This document shows positions 1 through 8,419 of a stretch of DNA of 64,000 nucleotides, piece by piece (position 1 is the first letter of the stretch; each line of letters starts with the position of its first letter). The DNA lies in assembly GCA_910579395.1 (NCBI GenBank), contig CAJTUC010000023.1, forward strand, positions 3,225-67,224, in the 5' to 3' direction. The notes beneath the pieces are model-generated. The model saw only the letters and a program-made list of their open reading frames with translations, was not told the DNA's origin and did no database searches. The stretch comes from an uncultured Lachnospiraceae bacterium (lineage in GTDB: Bacteria > Bacillota > Clostridia > Lachnospirales > Lachnospiraceae). A program made the translations under genes and the position numbers.

Positions 1-236
1 GTCACGGCAATCCGCTTGTTAACAATAGGAATCCCATATTCTCTGGAAATCTGCTCTCCCGTCTCCACAAGGCTTTTGGCCGCTTCATATATTTTATGAT
101 ATATCTTCTCATTTAATTGATACAGATCCGAATCGATACAGTCGAGCAGACTGATGCCAAGCGTAATCGTCCGCACATCCAGATTTTCTTTCTCGATCAT
201 TTCATTCGTCTCTGCCACTTCAAATATATTGATCAA
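1..236 (-). CDS. PFL family protein (DUF711/UPF0210), N-terminal part only
   Basis: The gene runs off the left edge; only about the first 78 codons are present. The reading begins at a TTG codon with the peptide LINIFEVAETNEMIEKENLD and includes VRTITLGISLLDCIDSDLYQL and GIPIVNKRIAVT, the usual N-terminus of the PFL/DUF711 family (UPF0210). TTG is chosen because an AAAGGAAG ribosome binding site lies just upstream and the families start at this Ile-Asn-Ile-Phe stretch. In many Firmicutes this gene directly follows a small ACT-domain gene, as here, so the pair is probably co-transcribed and may sense or handle an amino-acid-like ligand; that role is inference. Confidence 0.85.
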   Translation of the reverse strand, partial: MINIFEVAETNEMIEKENLDVRTITLGISLLDCIDSDLYQLNEKIYHKIYEAAKSLVETGEQISREYGIPIVNKRIAV

Positions 237-321
237 TGTGTTTTCTTCCTTTCTGCCTTCAATCCATGACCGTTCGGTTCAAAGCCGTGTCTGCAACGCT
301 TTTTGCCTCCGGACTGCTCTT

Positions 322-594
322 TTATATTCTGTGCATCTTGTTAAAGATTTCTTCCTTCTGGCATTTGATGATCACACCGATGCTCTCTCCGAGCTTTGCC
401 AGTTCTTCCGCGATGACGCCGAATTCTTTCTGCGTATGATTCGTATCCACGATCATCATCATATTAAAATAGTCCTGTACGATCGTCTGTGAAATATCCA
501 GAATATTGATCTGATTGTCCGCCAGATAGGTGCACACCTTGGCAATGATGCCGACCGTATCTTTTCCTACCACTGTGATAATTGTTTTTTTCAT
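322..594 (-). CDS. ACT domain protein (UPF0237 family)
   Basis: A 90-residue protein that is a single ACT domain: MKKTIITVVGKDTVGIIAKV is the first beta strand and glycine turn, followed by LADNQINILDISQTI and the second strand around MMMIVD. Stand-alone ACT proteins of this family bind small ligands, typically amino acids, and have no catalytic domain. It lies 85 bases upstream of the PFL/DUF711 gene, a conserved pairing in Firmicutes. No promoter was recognised with confidence; the upstream 180 bases hold a chain of hairpins that separate it from the walJ-like gene. Confidence 0.9.
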   Translation of the reverse strand: MKKTIITVVGKDTVGIIAKVCTYLADNQINILDISQTIVQDYFNMMMIVDTNHTQKEFGVIAEELAKLGESIGVIIKCQKEEIFNKMHRI

Positions 595-631
595 CTCTAT
601 ACTATTTCCTTTCCGCCTCTAGTTCAATTCA

Positions 632-770
632 GGGAGAATGCAAAACATTCTCCGAATCGAGTGCATAGCACTCGACTTCTTATTATATAGAAAATTGCTG
701 TAATCGTAGTATATTCCAAGCAAGAATTTACACAGTAAATTCTTGGAGCGAAAGCTGCAGAGCTTGCGCT
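632..770. repeat. Chain of four short hairpins between walJ-like and ACT genes
   Basis: Four consecutive near-perfect inverted repeats: 632-653 (GGGAGAATG arms), 657-675 (TCGAGTGC arms), 721-745 (CAAGAATTTAC arms) and 747-770 (AGCGAAAGCT/AGCTTGCGCT). The first one resembles the first hairpin of the structured repeats elsewhere in the window (GGGAGAATGCC arms). The hairpin nearest the walJ-like stop codon could help end transcription, but no clear U-tract follows it on the minus strand. Confidence 0.6.
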
Positions 771-772
771 TT

Positions 773-1570
773 TTATATTTCAATCATTTGGGATACTTCG
801 CTTCTTTTCGCAACATGAATCGGGAAATCATCCGCCTGATAGTCCGTATCCGACATCATGATCTCGACCTTGACAGTCTCATAGGCAAGCTCCGGCAGAT
901 TATTCTCTTTGCTTAAATGACCCAGCATGATCGCCTGTATATGGTCGTTCAGCAGACGGCATAAAAGCCTTCCGGATGCCTCATTGGATAAATGCCCCCT
1001 TTCACTCAAAATGCGCTGTTTCAGATAATAAGGATATGGCCCGGTCTGAAGCATATTGACATCATGATTCGCTTCCAGATACAGGACATCCAAATCCTGC
1101 AGGCAGGCGACCGTATAATCGTTATAACAGCCCAGGTCGGTAATAATGCCGATTTTTTTCTTGTCATGGCTGATCCGGTACGCTACGGGCTCCGCCGCGT
1201 CGTGGGAAGTCCGCATCGGATACAGCGACATATCCTTGATCACAAATTTTTCGTCGGCATTGATGCAGTGAAAAAGTGCATCGTCTATTTTCCCGAGAGA
1301 AGCCGTCTGCCGGATGGCCTGAATCGTCCCCGGTGTTCCGTAAATGGGAATCGCATATTTTCTTGCAAGAACACCGAGACCGCTTATATGGTCCGCGTGT
1401 TCATGGGTAATAAAAATGCCGTCTATTTCCGATAATTTTAATCCGAGTGTAGCAACACCTTCCTCGATACGCTTGCCGCTGATGCCCACATCAATCAGGA
1501 GATGTGTTGCATCGGATCCCGCATAAATACAATTCCCGCTGCTCCCGCTCGCTATACTGCATAGTCTCAT
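773..1570 (-). CDS. walJ: MBL-fold metallo-hydrolase, YycJ/WalJ-like
   Basis: A 265-residue metallo-beta-lactamase-fold protein. The N-terminus MRLCSIASGSSGNCIYAG and the metal motif FITHEHADHISG (HxHxDH) match the YycJ/WalJ group, thought to be a 5'-3' nuclease-like enzyme in genome upkeep or cell-wall control. Further metal ligands include the H of TSHDAAEP and the D of IITDLG, with GHLS near the C-terminus. In Bacilli walJ sits beside walRK; here it is instead the last gene of a polA-coaE-ftsA-like operon, starting 9 bases after the ftsA-like stop. Family assignment is firm; the precise substrate is not known from sequence. Confidence 0.85.
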   Translation of the reverse strand: MRLCSIASGSSGNCIYAGSDATHLLIDVGISGKRIEEGVATLGLKLSEIDGIFITHEHADHISGLGVLARKYAIPIYGTPGTIQAIRQTASLGKIDDALFHCINADEKFVIKDMSLYPMRTSHDAAEPVAYRISHDKKKIGIITDLGCYNDYTVACLQDLDVLYLEANHDVNMLQTGPYPYYLKQRILSERGHLSNEASGRLLCRLLNDHIQAIMLGHLSKENNLPELAYETVKVEIMMSDTDYQADDFPIHVAKRSEVSQMIEI

Positions 1571-1579
1571 AAGTATTTT

Positions 1580-3880
1580 TCAGTCTTTCCAATAGATTTT
1601 AATTACATCGCCGCTGTGAATCGGCTCCATATACTGTGCGTTTTTACCGTTCAACTCCGTAGCGATACCGCTTCCCTGCGGCACTGACAAGTCGAAATTT
1701 ATGTAATCGAATACATCCACAAAAATATAACTCGTTTTCCCTTCCAACCGGATTGGCGCTCCGTTGACCATGACCTGAATCGCCATGGGAATGCCCGTTT
1801 GTTCGGAAGACACTGCCGTTTCGGAAGATGCTGCGGATTCCTGGGCGGCCGTCGCCTCAGAGGAATCCGTGGCTCCCAGAGCGGACGTATCACCTGAGAA
1901 ATCTGTATTTTCTGCAGGCACTGCTGTTTTATCGAAAGAAATTCCCGCCGTACTTCCTGTACTGCCTGCTAATTCTCCCGCGTGTATCGCTGCCTGCTCC
2001 GCCGCAAACGGATTTTCCTCCTTCTTCGGCTCGCTCTTCATATAACTGCCATCGTCGTCCGGCAGATTGGCATAAGTGTCCGGCGCGCCGCTTCCATAAA
2101 TATCCCTGTCGGATAACTGCAGTTCCTCCATCGTCCAGATAATGGCAAAATTCTCATATACTATCGTATCCATATCCGCCAGCTTATTATTTACATAAAT
2201 ATTCATATCCTGATTGATGATGACATCCATGAACTCGGCAATCTGCCGAACCGTATAATAATTCAGAAATTCAATCGAATCATTCTCCTGAATGCCATAA
2301 TAACCCGATTGAAGATGCCCATTCACCATCGCGAATTTGGGCAGTTCCACTTTCTGTTCGTTCACCTCGACCGGCATAACAGCACCATATTCCGGAAGCT
2401 GATTAATATCTAATGCCGCCGGCTCTCCCGCCGTTGATTCGATGACCCTCACATGGTCGTTCGCATGAATCGGCGTATAAATATCCGCTTCCTGCCCGTT
2501 CACACGGATAATCGCCGCTTCCCCGAGCATTCCCCTGGTAATACGAGGTTTCCCGTTGACGAAATAGTTCAGTGCTTTTCCTCTTTTCGGGAAAAGCCCG
2601 TCATTCGTAAATTCCGCCTGCATGGCGGCATCCACTACCGCCAGTTTATTGTTATCATAAAGCTTGACTCTCTGGTCATTAAAATAAACAAAAATAAAAT
2701 TATTGCTCTGCTCATAAAAACTCAGACAGATACCAATCGGTGTCACCATCAGAGAATCTTTTCTCGCATCTTCCTCATAAAAAGCAATCTGCTGCATAAC
2801 CTCTTCGCCGCGCACCGCTACTCTTTCTTTCTGAATATCGAGTTCTTCGGCCAGACTTTCCGTATATCCCTGCAGTCTTCCGCCTCCGCCGACAACGAAT
2901 ACAGCACTGACCGATTTATCACCATTCAGTTCTTTAATTTTATCAGCGACCCGTTTTGTCATATCTTGAATTACAGGCCGGGCAACCTCCGCGATTTTTT
3001 CACGGGAAATGGTCTGGGTCAGCCCCAGAATGTCCTTATATTCGATGCTCTCTTCTTCTCCCGCCGCCCGCTTTATCTTCTCCGCAGTCTTAAAATCCAC
3101 GAGACAATGTTTGGCAATGACCTCGGTCAGCGCGTCCCCGGCGATCGGAATCATGCCATACGCAACGATGCTGCCGTCCTTTGTAATAGAAATATCCGAT
3201 GTGCCCGCTCCCACGTCCACCAGCGCAATATTCAACATCCTGTACATCTCCGGTATTGCGGCCTGAATCGCCGCAATCGGCTCCAGCGTCAGATTGACCA
3301 CTTCGAGCCCGGCAAGCCCCACCGCCTTATACAGGCCGTCCACCACATCATCAGGCAGAAAAGTTGCAATGATATCGGCGCCAATCGTTCCTGCCTTATG
3401 ACCTTCCAGATTGCTGATTGGATAATGATTCATATAATACCGCACAACAGAATAACCGACACAGTAAAATTTTATCTCCGTATCATTCGTTTCCAGGAAT
3501 TCCTCATATGCCTTCTCAACACCTCTGGAATCCAACGCATAGATATCTTCCCCGTCAATCTCTTTATCCCCGGGAAATTCCTGCTCCACATGAGTCGTGA
3601 TTGTCCGCAGTACACGTCCTGCCGCAGCAATACAGACATCTTTGAGTTTCCGGCCAACTTTTTCCTCCAGATGAAGTTTTACTTCTTTGATGGTCGCTCC
3701 CACCTTATGAATGTCATGAATCTGTCCATCCAGCATAGCGCGCGTTTCATGTTCCCGTATACTCTGAGAGATTACATGGAACCGTTCTCCGGTCCGGTAT
3801 CCTACCGTTCCCACAATGCTTCTTGTCCCGATATCCAGCCCGAACACCAGCTGGCCCGGAAATTTCATCATTTCTGACAC
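1580..3880 (-). CDS. FtsA-like cell division ATPase with long C-terminal extension
   Basis: 766 residues. Residues about 12-390 form an actin-like FtsA/PilM ATPase: FGLDIGTRSIVGTVGY is the phosphate-1 loop, VDVGAGTSDISI the phosphate-2 loop, and VFVVGGGGRLQG the adenosine motif. Typical FtsA is about 420 residues; here a further 370 follow, with beta-rich repeats, a Ser/Thr/Ala-rich linker (about 625-690) and a final beta-grasp-like domain (VNGAPIRLEGK to DVIKIYWKD). This architecture occurs in Lachnospiraceae proteins labelled FtsA. The start is GTG, supported by a GGGGGA ribosome binding site six bases upstream; it overlaps coaE by 13 bases, suggesting translational coupling. It has no amphipathic C-terminal membrane helix like that of E. 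coli FtsA, so direct divisome membership is inference. Confidence 0.8.
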   Translation of the reverse strand: MSEMMKFPGQLVFGLDIGTRSIVGTVGYRTGERFHVISQSIREHETRAMLDGQIHDIHKVGATIKEVKLHLEEKVGRKLKDVCIAAAGRVLRTITTHVEQEFPGDKEIDGEDIYALDSRGVEKAYEEFLETNDTEIKFYCVGYSVVRYYMNHYPISNLEGHKAGTIGADIIATFLPDDVVDGLYKAVGLAGLEVVNLTLEPIAAIQAAIPEMYRMLNIALVDVGAGTSDISITKDGSIVAYGMIPIAGDALTEVIAKHCLVDFKTAEKIKRAAGEEESIEYKDILGLTQTISREKIAEVARPVIQDMTKRVADKIKELNGDKSVSAVFVVGGGGRLQGYTESLAEELDIQKERVAVRGEEVMQQIAFYEEDARKDSLMVTPIGICLSFYEQSNNFIFVYFNDQRVKLYDNNKLAVVDAAMQAEFTNDGLFPKRGKALNYFVNGKPRITRGMLGEAAIIRVNGQEADIYTPIHANDHVRVIESTAGEPAALDINQLPEYGAVMPVEVNEQKVELPKFAMVNGHLQSGYYGIQENDSIEFLNYYTVRQIAEFMDVIINQDMNIYVNNKLADMDTIVYENFAIIWTMEELQLSDRDIYGSGAPDTYANLPDDDGSYMKSEPKKEENPFAAEQAAIHAGELAGSTGSTAGISFDKTAVPAENTDFSGDTSALGATDSSEATAAQESAASSETAVSSEQTGIPMAIQVMVNGAPIRLEGKTSYIFVDVFDYINFDLSVPQGSGIATELNGKNAQYMEPIHSGDVIKIYWKD

Positions 3881-4473
3881 AGATATTCCCCCAATTTTTT
3901 ATCAATCTGCTGACAGGCCTCCGCAAGGCTTCCGCTGTTATCGATCACGACCCCGCAATGCCGTCTGAATTCTTTTTCAGATAACTGTTCTTTCAAAATT
4001 CGGTCTATCTTTTCATCGGAATAAGCTCTCCCCGCTCTTAAACGGCTTCGCCTGATATCTTCCCGCGCATGGATATACCATAGTTCATCCAGAATTTCAC
4101 CATAACCGCCCTCGATTAAGAGCGCCGCCTCCACGAAAAGAAAGTCCTCTTTTTCTTCCCGCCTGCTCTGTGCAATTTCCCGCAGAATATATTCCTTCAC
4201 CGCCGGATGCACAATGTCGTTCACCTGCTCTAAAATGGCACTGCCCGCAAAAATCTTGTCTGCCATCCTCTTTTTATCGATCGTCCCGTCCGGGTTCAAA
4301 ATTTCGTTCCCCAACAGCTTCACCAGTTCCTGATAACACGCCTGCCCCGGCTCCTCCACCTGATGTGCCACCTCATCAGCCAAAATCACCCGGCACCGGT
4401 AATGTTCCTTCATATAGGCCAGAAGCGCCGTTTTCCCCGCTCCCACGCCTCCCGTGATACCTATAACCTTCAT
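3868..4473 (-). CDS. coaE: Dephospho-CoA kinase
   Basis: Catalyses the last step of coenzyme A synthesis, ATP-dependent 3'-phosphorylation of dephospho-CoA. The P-loop GITGGVGAGKTALL is at the N-terminus, then LADEVAHQVEEPGQ (the DxxAH substrate motif) and the lid-region Arg residues RRSRLRAGRAYSDEKI. About 200 residues, normal for the family. The ATG chosen gives MKVIGITGG, the usual family start; an in-frame ATG four codons earlier is possible. A perfect seven-base-pair hairpin (4490-4507) lies just upstream. Downstream it overlaps the ftsA-like gene, and polA is 70 bases upstream, a common Firmicutes order (polA-coaE). Confidence 0.93.
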   Translation of the reverse strand: MKVIGITGGVGAGKTALLAYMKEHYRCRVILADEVAHQVEEPGQACYQELVKLLGNEILNPDGTIDKKRMADKIFAGSAILEQVNDIVHPAVKEYILREIAQSRREEKEDFLFVEAALLIEGGYGEILDELWYIHAREDIRRSRLRAGRAYSDEKIDRILKEQLSEKEFRRHCGVVIDNSGSLAEACQQIDKKLGEYLCQK

Positions 4474-4543
4474 CCTTATACCCATTTGTCTGCTTCAGCA
4501 GACACTCGAATCAATAGTTGTAAGCACTTTTCTTTCAACCTTT

Positions 4544-7303
4544 TCACCCTTTGGCATCATACCACGTCATCCCCGTATGCAAATCAATCTCCAGCGCAAC
4601 AGACAATTTCGCCGCAGCCTGCATCTCTTCCGACAAAATACGTCTTACCTGTTCTTCTTCCGGCGCATAAACTTCAATCAGCAGTTCATCATGCACCTGT
4701 AAGATCAGACGGGAACGCAGCTTTTCTTTCCGCAGTCTCGCCCATACATGAATCATGGCAAGCTTGATGATATCCGCGGCGGTTCCCTGTATCGGGGAGT
4801 TCATTGCCACACGTTCTCCGAAAGAACGCTGCATAAAATTGCTGGATGACAGTTCCGGTATCGGCCTTCTTCTTCCGAACATCGTCTTGACATAACCGTA
4901 GGCCTTCGCATCTTCCACCAACTTATCCAGAAAAATCTTGATTCCCGGATACGTCGCAAAATACTGTTCAATATATTCCGCAGCCTCTTTTCGGGAAATG
5001 CTCAAATCCTGACTCAGTCCGAAAGAGCTGATGCCGTATACGATACCGAAATTGACCGCCTTGGCATTTCTTCTCTGCAAATCCGTTACTTCTTCAAAAG
5101 GCGTATGGAATACTTTAGAAGCCGTAATCCTATGAATATCCTGATCCATCTGATAAGCCTCTATCAGCTGCTTATCATCGGACATATGCGCGAGTACACG
5201 CAGTTCAATCTGAGAATAATCCGCATCCATGAACAGACAGCCGTCCGCCGGTACAAATACCTTCCGGATTCTCCTGCCAAGTTCCATACGAATCGGAATA
5301 TTCTGCAGATTCGGTTCCGTGGAACTGATTCTCCCTGTCGCCGTAATAGTCTGGTTAAAAGTAGAATGAATGCGGCTTCCTTCATCAATATAAACGGCAA
5401 GCCCGTCCGCATAAGTCGATTTTAATTTCGCCAGTCCCCGATATTCCAGAATGTCCGCGATAATCGGATGGTCGGGCGCCAGCTTTTCCAAAATATCCGC
5501 CGCCGTCGAATACCCTGTTTTCGTCTTTTTCCCACCGGGAATACCCATCTTTTCAAAAAGGACTTCACCCAGCTGTTTCGGCGAATTGATGTTGAATTTC
5601 ACGCCGGCCTGTTCACAGACAGACTGTTCAAGTTCCGCGATCCGTCCTGTCAACGCCTCACCGTAAGCCTTCAATTCATCCGGCCGGACCATGATGCCGG
5701 ATAGTTCCATCTCATACAGAACCTTCGTCAAGGGCATCTCTATTTCATACAACAGTTCGAGCATTCCCTGCTCTTTTAGTTTCTTTCCCAGTTCTCCCGC
5801 CGCCATCAGGCAGGTATATGCCTGAAAACAGGCAAATTCTATCAATTCTTCCGGTTTTTCCTCCATTGTCTGTCGGTAAGAGTTTTTGCCACAGACCTGT
5901 TTTCTGTCCGGAATCACCAGACCGAGATGCTCGCCTGCGATGGATTCCGTATCATAATCGTTTTTGAGCGGATTCAACAGATACGCCGCCAGAAGAATAT
6001 CGAAATATTTCTTCTTCCGATAGGCAGCCAATCCGTCCACACCGACGGTTTCTTCCGCCTCGCCCTGTTCTATCATATCGTAAATCTGCTTGATATTGCA
6101 GACGTTAAGTTTACATAATTCATTTTTATTCAAATCGCTCAGTTTCCCGGCAAGATACTGCTTTGTAATAAACCCCTGACAGGGAATAAAATAGATTTCC
6201 TTTTCCGAAAACGCAAGGGCAATTCCCGCACATGCTTCATCATCTCTGCCGTCCCGTAATACGGAAAGGCCAAGTTCACAGCCCGCTTCCATTTCTCCAC
6301 TGCCATTACCGGTTTCTCCGGCATCCATTTCCGGCATATCGCACCGCCTCAATGCCTGTGCGAATACCGCTTCTATTTCCGTCAAATCCGTCAACGTCTT
6401 GAAATACTCTGTCTGGCTGTTCGTTAAAACGGCATCCTTTTCAAAACGCGATAACAGATTCTTAAATTCAAGTTGTTTACATAATACATATGCCTCTTCC
6501 GTATAAAAATTACCGATTCTGGCCTTTTCAAAGGAAAAGTCAATATCGCTGTCCACCTTGATTGTCGCCAGCACCTTGCTCAGATTGGCAAGTTCTTTGT
6601 TATTCGTAAGAGACTCTCTTATCGATTTTTTGGTAATGTTATCCAGATTATCATAGATATTCTCCAAAGAACCAAACTGCCGCATCAGCTCCGTAGCGGT
6701 CTTTTCCCCGACCTTAGGCACACCCGGAATATTATCCGCCGTATCGCCCATCAGTGCTTTTAAGTCAATGAACTGCTTCGGCGTGACCTGATAGCGTTCT
6801 TTCACGTCTCTGGCATAATAATTCTCCACTTCCGTTCTGCCGCCTTTGGTCTTGGGAATGCGAATCATGATATGCTCCGACGCAATCTGCAAAAGGTCTC
6901 TATCTCCGGAAACAAGGGCTACTTCCATTCCCTCCCTTTCGGCCTGCACCGCCAGCGTACCGAGAATGTCATCCGCTTCCAGCCCGGCCTGCTCGACGAT
7001 ACAGATTCCCATTGCCTGAAGCATCTGTTTCATCACCGGAACCTGCTCCCGCAGTTCTTCCGGCATCGGTTTTCTCGTTCCTTTATATTCCTGATAGATT
7101 TCATGCCGAAAAGTGGGAGCATGAACATCGAACGCCACGGTCAGATAATCCGGTGCCTCCTCTTCCAGAATCTTGAACATAATATTCAGAAAACCGTGTA
7201 TCGCATTCGTATGAAACCCCTGACTGTTCGTCAGGTCAGGCACTCCGTAAAAAGCTCTGTTCAAAATACTGTGCCCATCTATTAAAACCAGTTTCTGACT
7301 CAT
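4544..7303 (-). CDS. polA: DNA polymerase I (5' nuclease + polymerase, degenerate proofreading domain)
   Basis: 919 residues. The N-terminal 5'-3' nuclease (flap endonuclease) spans about 1-300, with VSGDRDLLQ and a GVPKVGEKTA helix-hairpin-helix. The polymerase domain has motif A (DADYSQIELR), the O-helix (RRNAKAVNFGIVYG) and motif C (LQVHDELLIEV). In the middle domain the acidic DxE exonuclease motif is not visible, so proofreading is probably absent, as in Bacillus PolA. An insertion rich in Glu/Gly (about 330-350) is also present there. Start: MSQKLVLIDGH fits the family; an upstream in-frame ATG (MVID) belongs to the shared start cassette described in the findings. Confidence 0.95.
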   Translation of the reverse strand: MSQKLVLIDGHSILNRAFYGVPDLTNSQGFHTNAIHGFLNIMFKILEEEAPDYLTVAFDVHAPTFRHEIYQEYKGTRKPMPEELREQVPVMKQMLQAMGICIVEQAGLEADDILGTLAVQAEREGMEVALVSGDRDLLQIASEHIMIRIPKTKGGRTEVENYYARDVKERYQVTPKQFIDLKALMGDTADNIPGVPKVGEKTATELMRQFGSLENIYDNLDNITKKSIRESLTNNKELANLSKVLATIKVDSDIDFSFEKARIGNFYTEEAYVLCKQLEFKNLLSRFEKDAVLTNSQTEYFKTLTDLTEIEAVFAQALRRCDMPEMDAGETGNGSGEMEAGCELGLSVLRDGRDDEACAGIALAFSEKEIYFIPCQGFITKQYLAGKLSDLNKNELCKLNVCNIKQIYDMIEQGEAEETVGVDGLAAYRKKKYFDILLAAYLLNPLKNDYDTESIAGEHLGLVIPDRKQVCGKNSYRQTMEEKPEELIEFACFQAYTCLMAAGELGKKLKEQGMLELLYEIEMPLTKVLYEMELSGIMVRPDELKAYGEALTGRIAELEQSVCEQAGVKFNINSPKQLGEVLFEKMGIPGGKKTKTGYSTAADILEKLAPDHPIIADILEYRGLAKLKSTYADGLAVYIDEGSRIHSTFNQTITATGRISSTEPNLQNIPIRMELGRRIRKVFVPADGCLFMDADYSQIELRVLAHMSDDKQLIEAYQMDQDIHRITASKVFHTPFEEVTDLQRRNAKAVNFGIVYGISSFGLSQDLSISRKEAAEYIEQYFATYPGIKIFLDKLVEDAKAYGYVKTMFGRRRPIPELSSSNFMQRSFGERVAMNSPIQGTAADIIKLAMIHVWARLRKEKLRSRLILQVHDELLIEVYAPEEEQVRRILSEEMQAAAKLSVALEIDLHTGMTWYDAKG

Positions 7304-7345
7304 ATCAATAACCATGCCTTTCTCTCAATCCGGACTTTCCTTTTT

Positions 7346-7669
7346 TCAAAATTTAAATACAATGATAAGCGCAATCAGAATTGCCGCCCCCACCGCCACT
7401 TCCAGACAAAGCAGGGTCTGCAGCAGTATCTGCCGCACCTTTATCTGATGTCTTGCATCCAGAAGGCGCGTCGCCAGAGCCTTCTGCAAATTAAAATTAT
7501 TGCCCGCTTCCAGCCTTTCCAGACCTTCTGCCACCAGAAACTGAATGGAAAGTTCTTCCATGCACTCCGGGCATCCATCGATATGTTCTATGAATTGTTT
7601 TAATGCTTTAATATCCAGTTCATCCTGTAAAAAGACCGGAATCATTTTTTCTTCTTCTTTGCAATCCAC
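7346..7669 (-). CDS. Small zinc-finger membrane protein, anti-sigma-like
   Basis: 107 residues starting at GTG (GAGGGG ribosome binding site five bases before it). The segment QFIEHIDGCPECMEELSIQF carries the HxxxCxxC pattern of the zf-HC2/anti-sigma ZAS domain, and a single membrane helix (about 83-105, LLCLEVAVGAAILIALIIVF) ends the protein, so the zinc finger should face the cytoplasm. No sigma factor gene is adjacent: the next gene downstream is polA. A role as an anti-sigma factor is therefore unproven; it could be a structural homologue. It is the first gene after the operon promoter. Confidence 0.65.
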   Translation of the reverse strand: MDCKEEEKMIPVFLQDELDIKALKQFIEHIDGCPECMEELSIQFLVAEGLERLEAGNNFNLQKALATRLLDARHQIKVRQILLQTLLCLEVAVGAAILIALIIVFKF

Positions 7670-7726
7670 ATTAGCCCCTCATTCTTACGCAGTCTGCGAA
7701 CTTTGGAATAGAAACCATACAGTTTT

Positions 7727-7755
7727 ATTATATACCATAATGGCGGGCTTTGCAA
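7727..7755 (-). promoter_or_regulatory. Sigma-A promoter for the polA operon
   Basis: On the minus strand TTGCAA (7755-7750), a 17-base spacer and TATAAT (7732-7727). It lies about 58 bases upstream of the GTG start at 7669 and is well placed to transcribe the zinc-finger protein, polA, coaE, ftsA-like and walJ-like genes. Confidence 0.75.
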
Positions 7756-7830
7756 AGACTATGGAAAAGAAAACTACATAACTGAACTGTTACAAAGAAA
7801 ATCTACAAAACCCACATAAAATAAGAGCAT

Positions 7831-7865
7831 AAAAATACGGACGTAAGCTGTCATGCACTTACGCC
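7831..7865 (-). terminator. Intrinsic terminator after the 63-aa gene
   Basis: An eight-base-pair stem, GGCGTAAG with CTTACGTC, and a 10-base loop, followed on the minus strand by CGTATTTTTATG. It ends the single-gene transcript of the small protein at 7886-8077. Confidence 0.7.
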
Positions 7866-7885
7866 CTGGTCTTTTTGCCGCTCCG

Positions 7886-8077
7886 TTATTCTTTGATTTC
7901 ATCAATATCTGTAAGATTTACGCCCAAAACATTTAATAAAGCTTTTAAGGAAATATACTTTTTTTTCAGCTTAGCATACGTTTCCGTTGCATTTTCCTTT
8001 CTGGCTATTGTCATATATTCTTGAATTTCTCTAAAATCATCTATTGTAGTTTTAGCGATTTCTGCATTGTTCGGCAT
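7886..8077 (-). CDS. Small helical protein of unknown function, paralogue of 32813-32998
   Basis: 63 residues, highly charged and probably all alpha-helical (coiled-coil-like), with no signal or membrane segment. An excellent ribosome binding site (GGGAGGTGATTAA before ATG), its own promoter and a terminator support a real gene. It aligns along its whole length with the 61-residue protein at 32813-32998: shared features are the YM motif near residue 21, a central Tyr, KYxxLKAxL, and the C-terminal GVN-x-T-x-x-D. The function is unknown; the two genes define a small family present at two separate loci, each as a single-gene unit. Confidence 0.7.
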   Translation of the reverse strand: MPNNAEIAKTTIDDFREIQEYMTIARKENATETYAKLKKKYISLKALLNVLGVNLTDIDEIKE

Positions 8078-8123
8078 TTAATCACCTCCCGATCATAGAA
8101 ACAACCGTTGCTTAACTATAATC

Positions 8124-8152
8124 AGTATACCATAATCCGAACACAAAGTCTA
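8124..8152 (-). promoter_or_regulatory. Promoter of the 63-aa gene
   Basis: Minus strand: TAGACT (8152-8147), 17 bases, TATACT (8129-8124), with the gene starting about 47 bases further on. The -35 element is a partial match (four of six). Confidence 0.55.
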
Positions 8153-8212
8153 TTATAATCAGAAAAGAAAATTCCAAACGGAAATTTACAAACAAGATTA
8201 TTTTTGCAATAT

Positions 8213-8247
8213 AAAAATCTGAAAACTCTACTATCAGAATTTTCAGA
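8213..8247 (-). terminator. Terminator of the tRNA-Leu transcript
   Basis: TCTGAAAA pairs with TTTTCAGA on the minus strand and is followed by TTTTTAT, starting 12 bases past the tRNA 3' end. Confidence 0.7.
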
Positions 8248-8258
8248 CTTTCCGTCAA

Positions 8259-8341
8259 TGCTGGTGGTGGGACTTGAACCCACACGCGGTTGCCCGCAAC
8301 AGATTTTGAGTCTGCCTCGTCTGCCATTCCGACACACCAGC
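8259..8341 (-). tRNA. tRNA-Leu (anticodon CAA)
   Basis: Folds as a class II tRNA. Acceptor arms GCTGGTG and CACCAGC, discriminator A, anticodon loop CTCAAAA with anticodon CAA, a long variable arm (GCGGGCAACCGC) and a T arm GTGGG-TTCAAGT-CCCAC. The CCA end is not encoded. It decodes UUG. It is transcribed alone from its own promoter and terminator. Confidence 0.95.
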
Positions 8342-8360
8342 ATTCCAATAACCGAAATAT

Positions 8361-8389
8361 ATGATATCATAACTGCAGTTGATTGGCAA
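8361..8389 (-). promoter_or_regulatory. Promoter of tRNA-Leu
   Basis: Minus strand TTGCCA (8389-8384), 17 bases, TATCAT (8366-8361), with the mature 5' end about 20 bases beyond the -10 element. Confidence 0.6.
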
Positions 8390-8419
8390 GCTATTCTTTA
8401 GAAAATTTTTCTGAAGAAG

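Noticed and set aside
2453..3877. 474-codon plus-strand reading antisense to the FtsA-like gene
   Set aside because: It mirrors a well-supported gene, has no family features and no ribosome binding site; composition reflects the reverse strand of a real gene.
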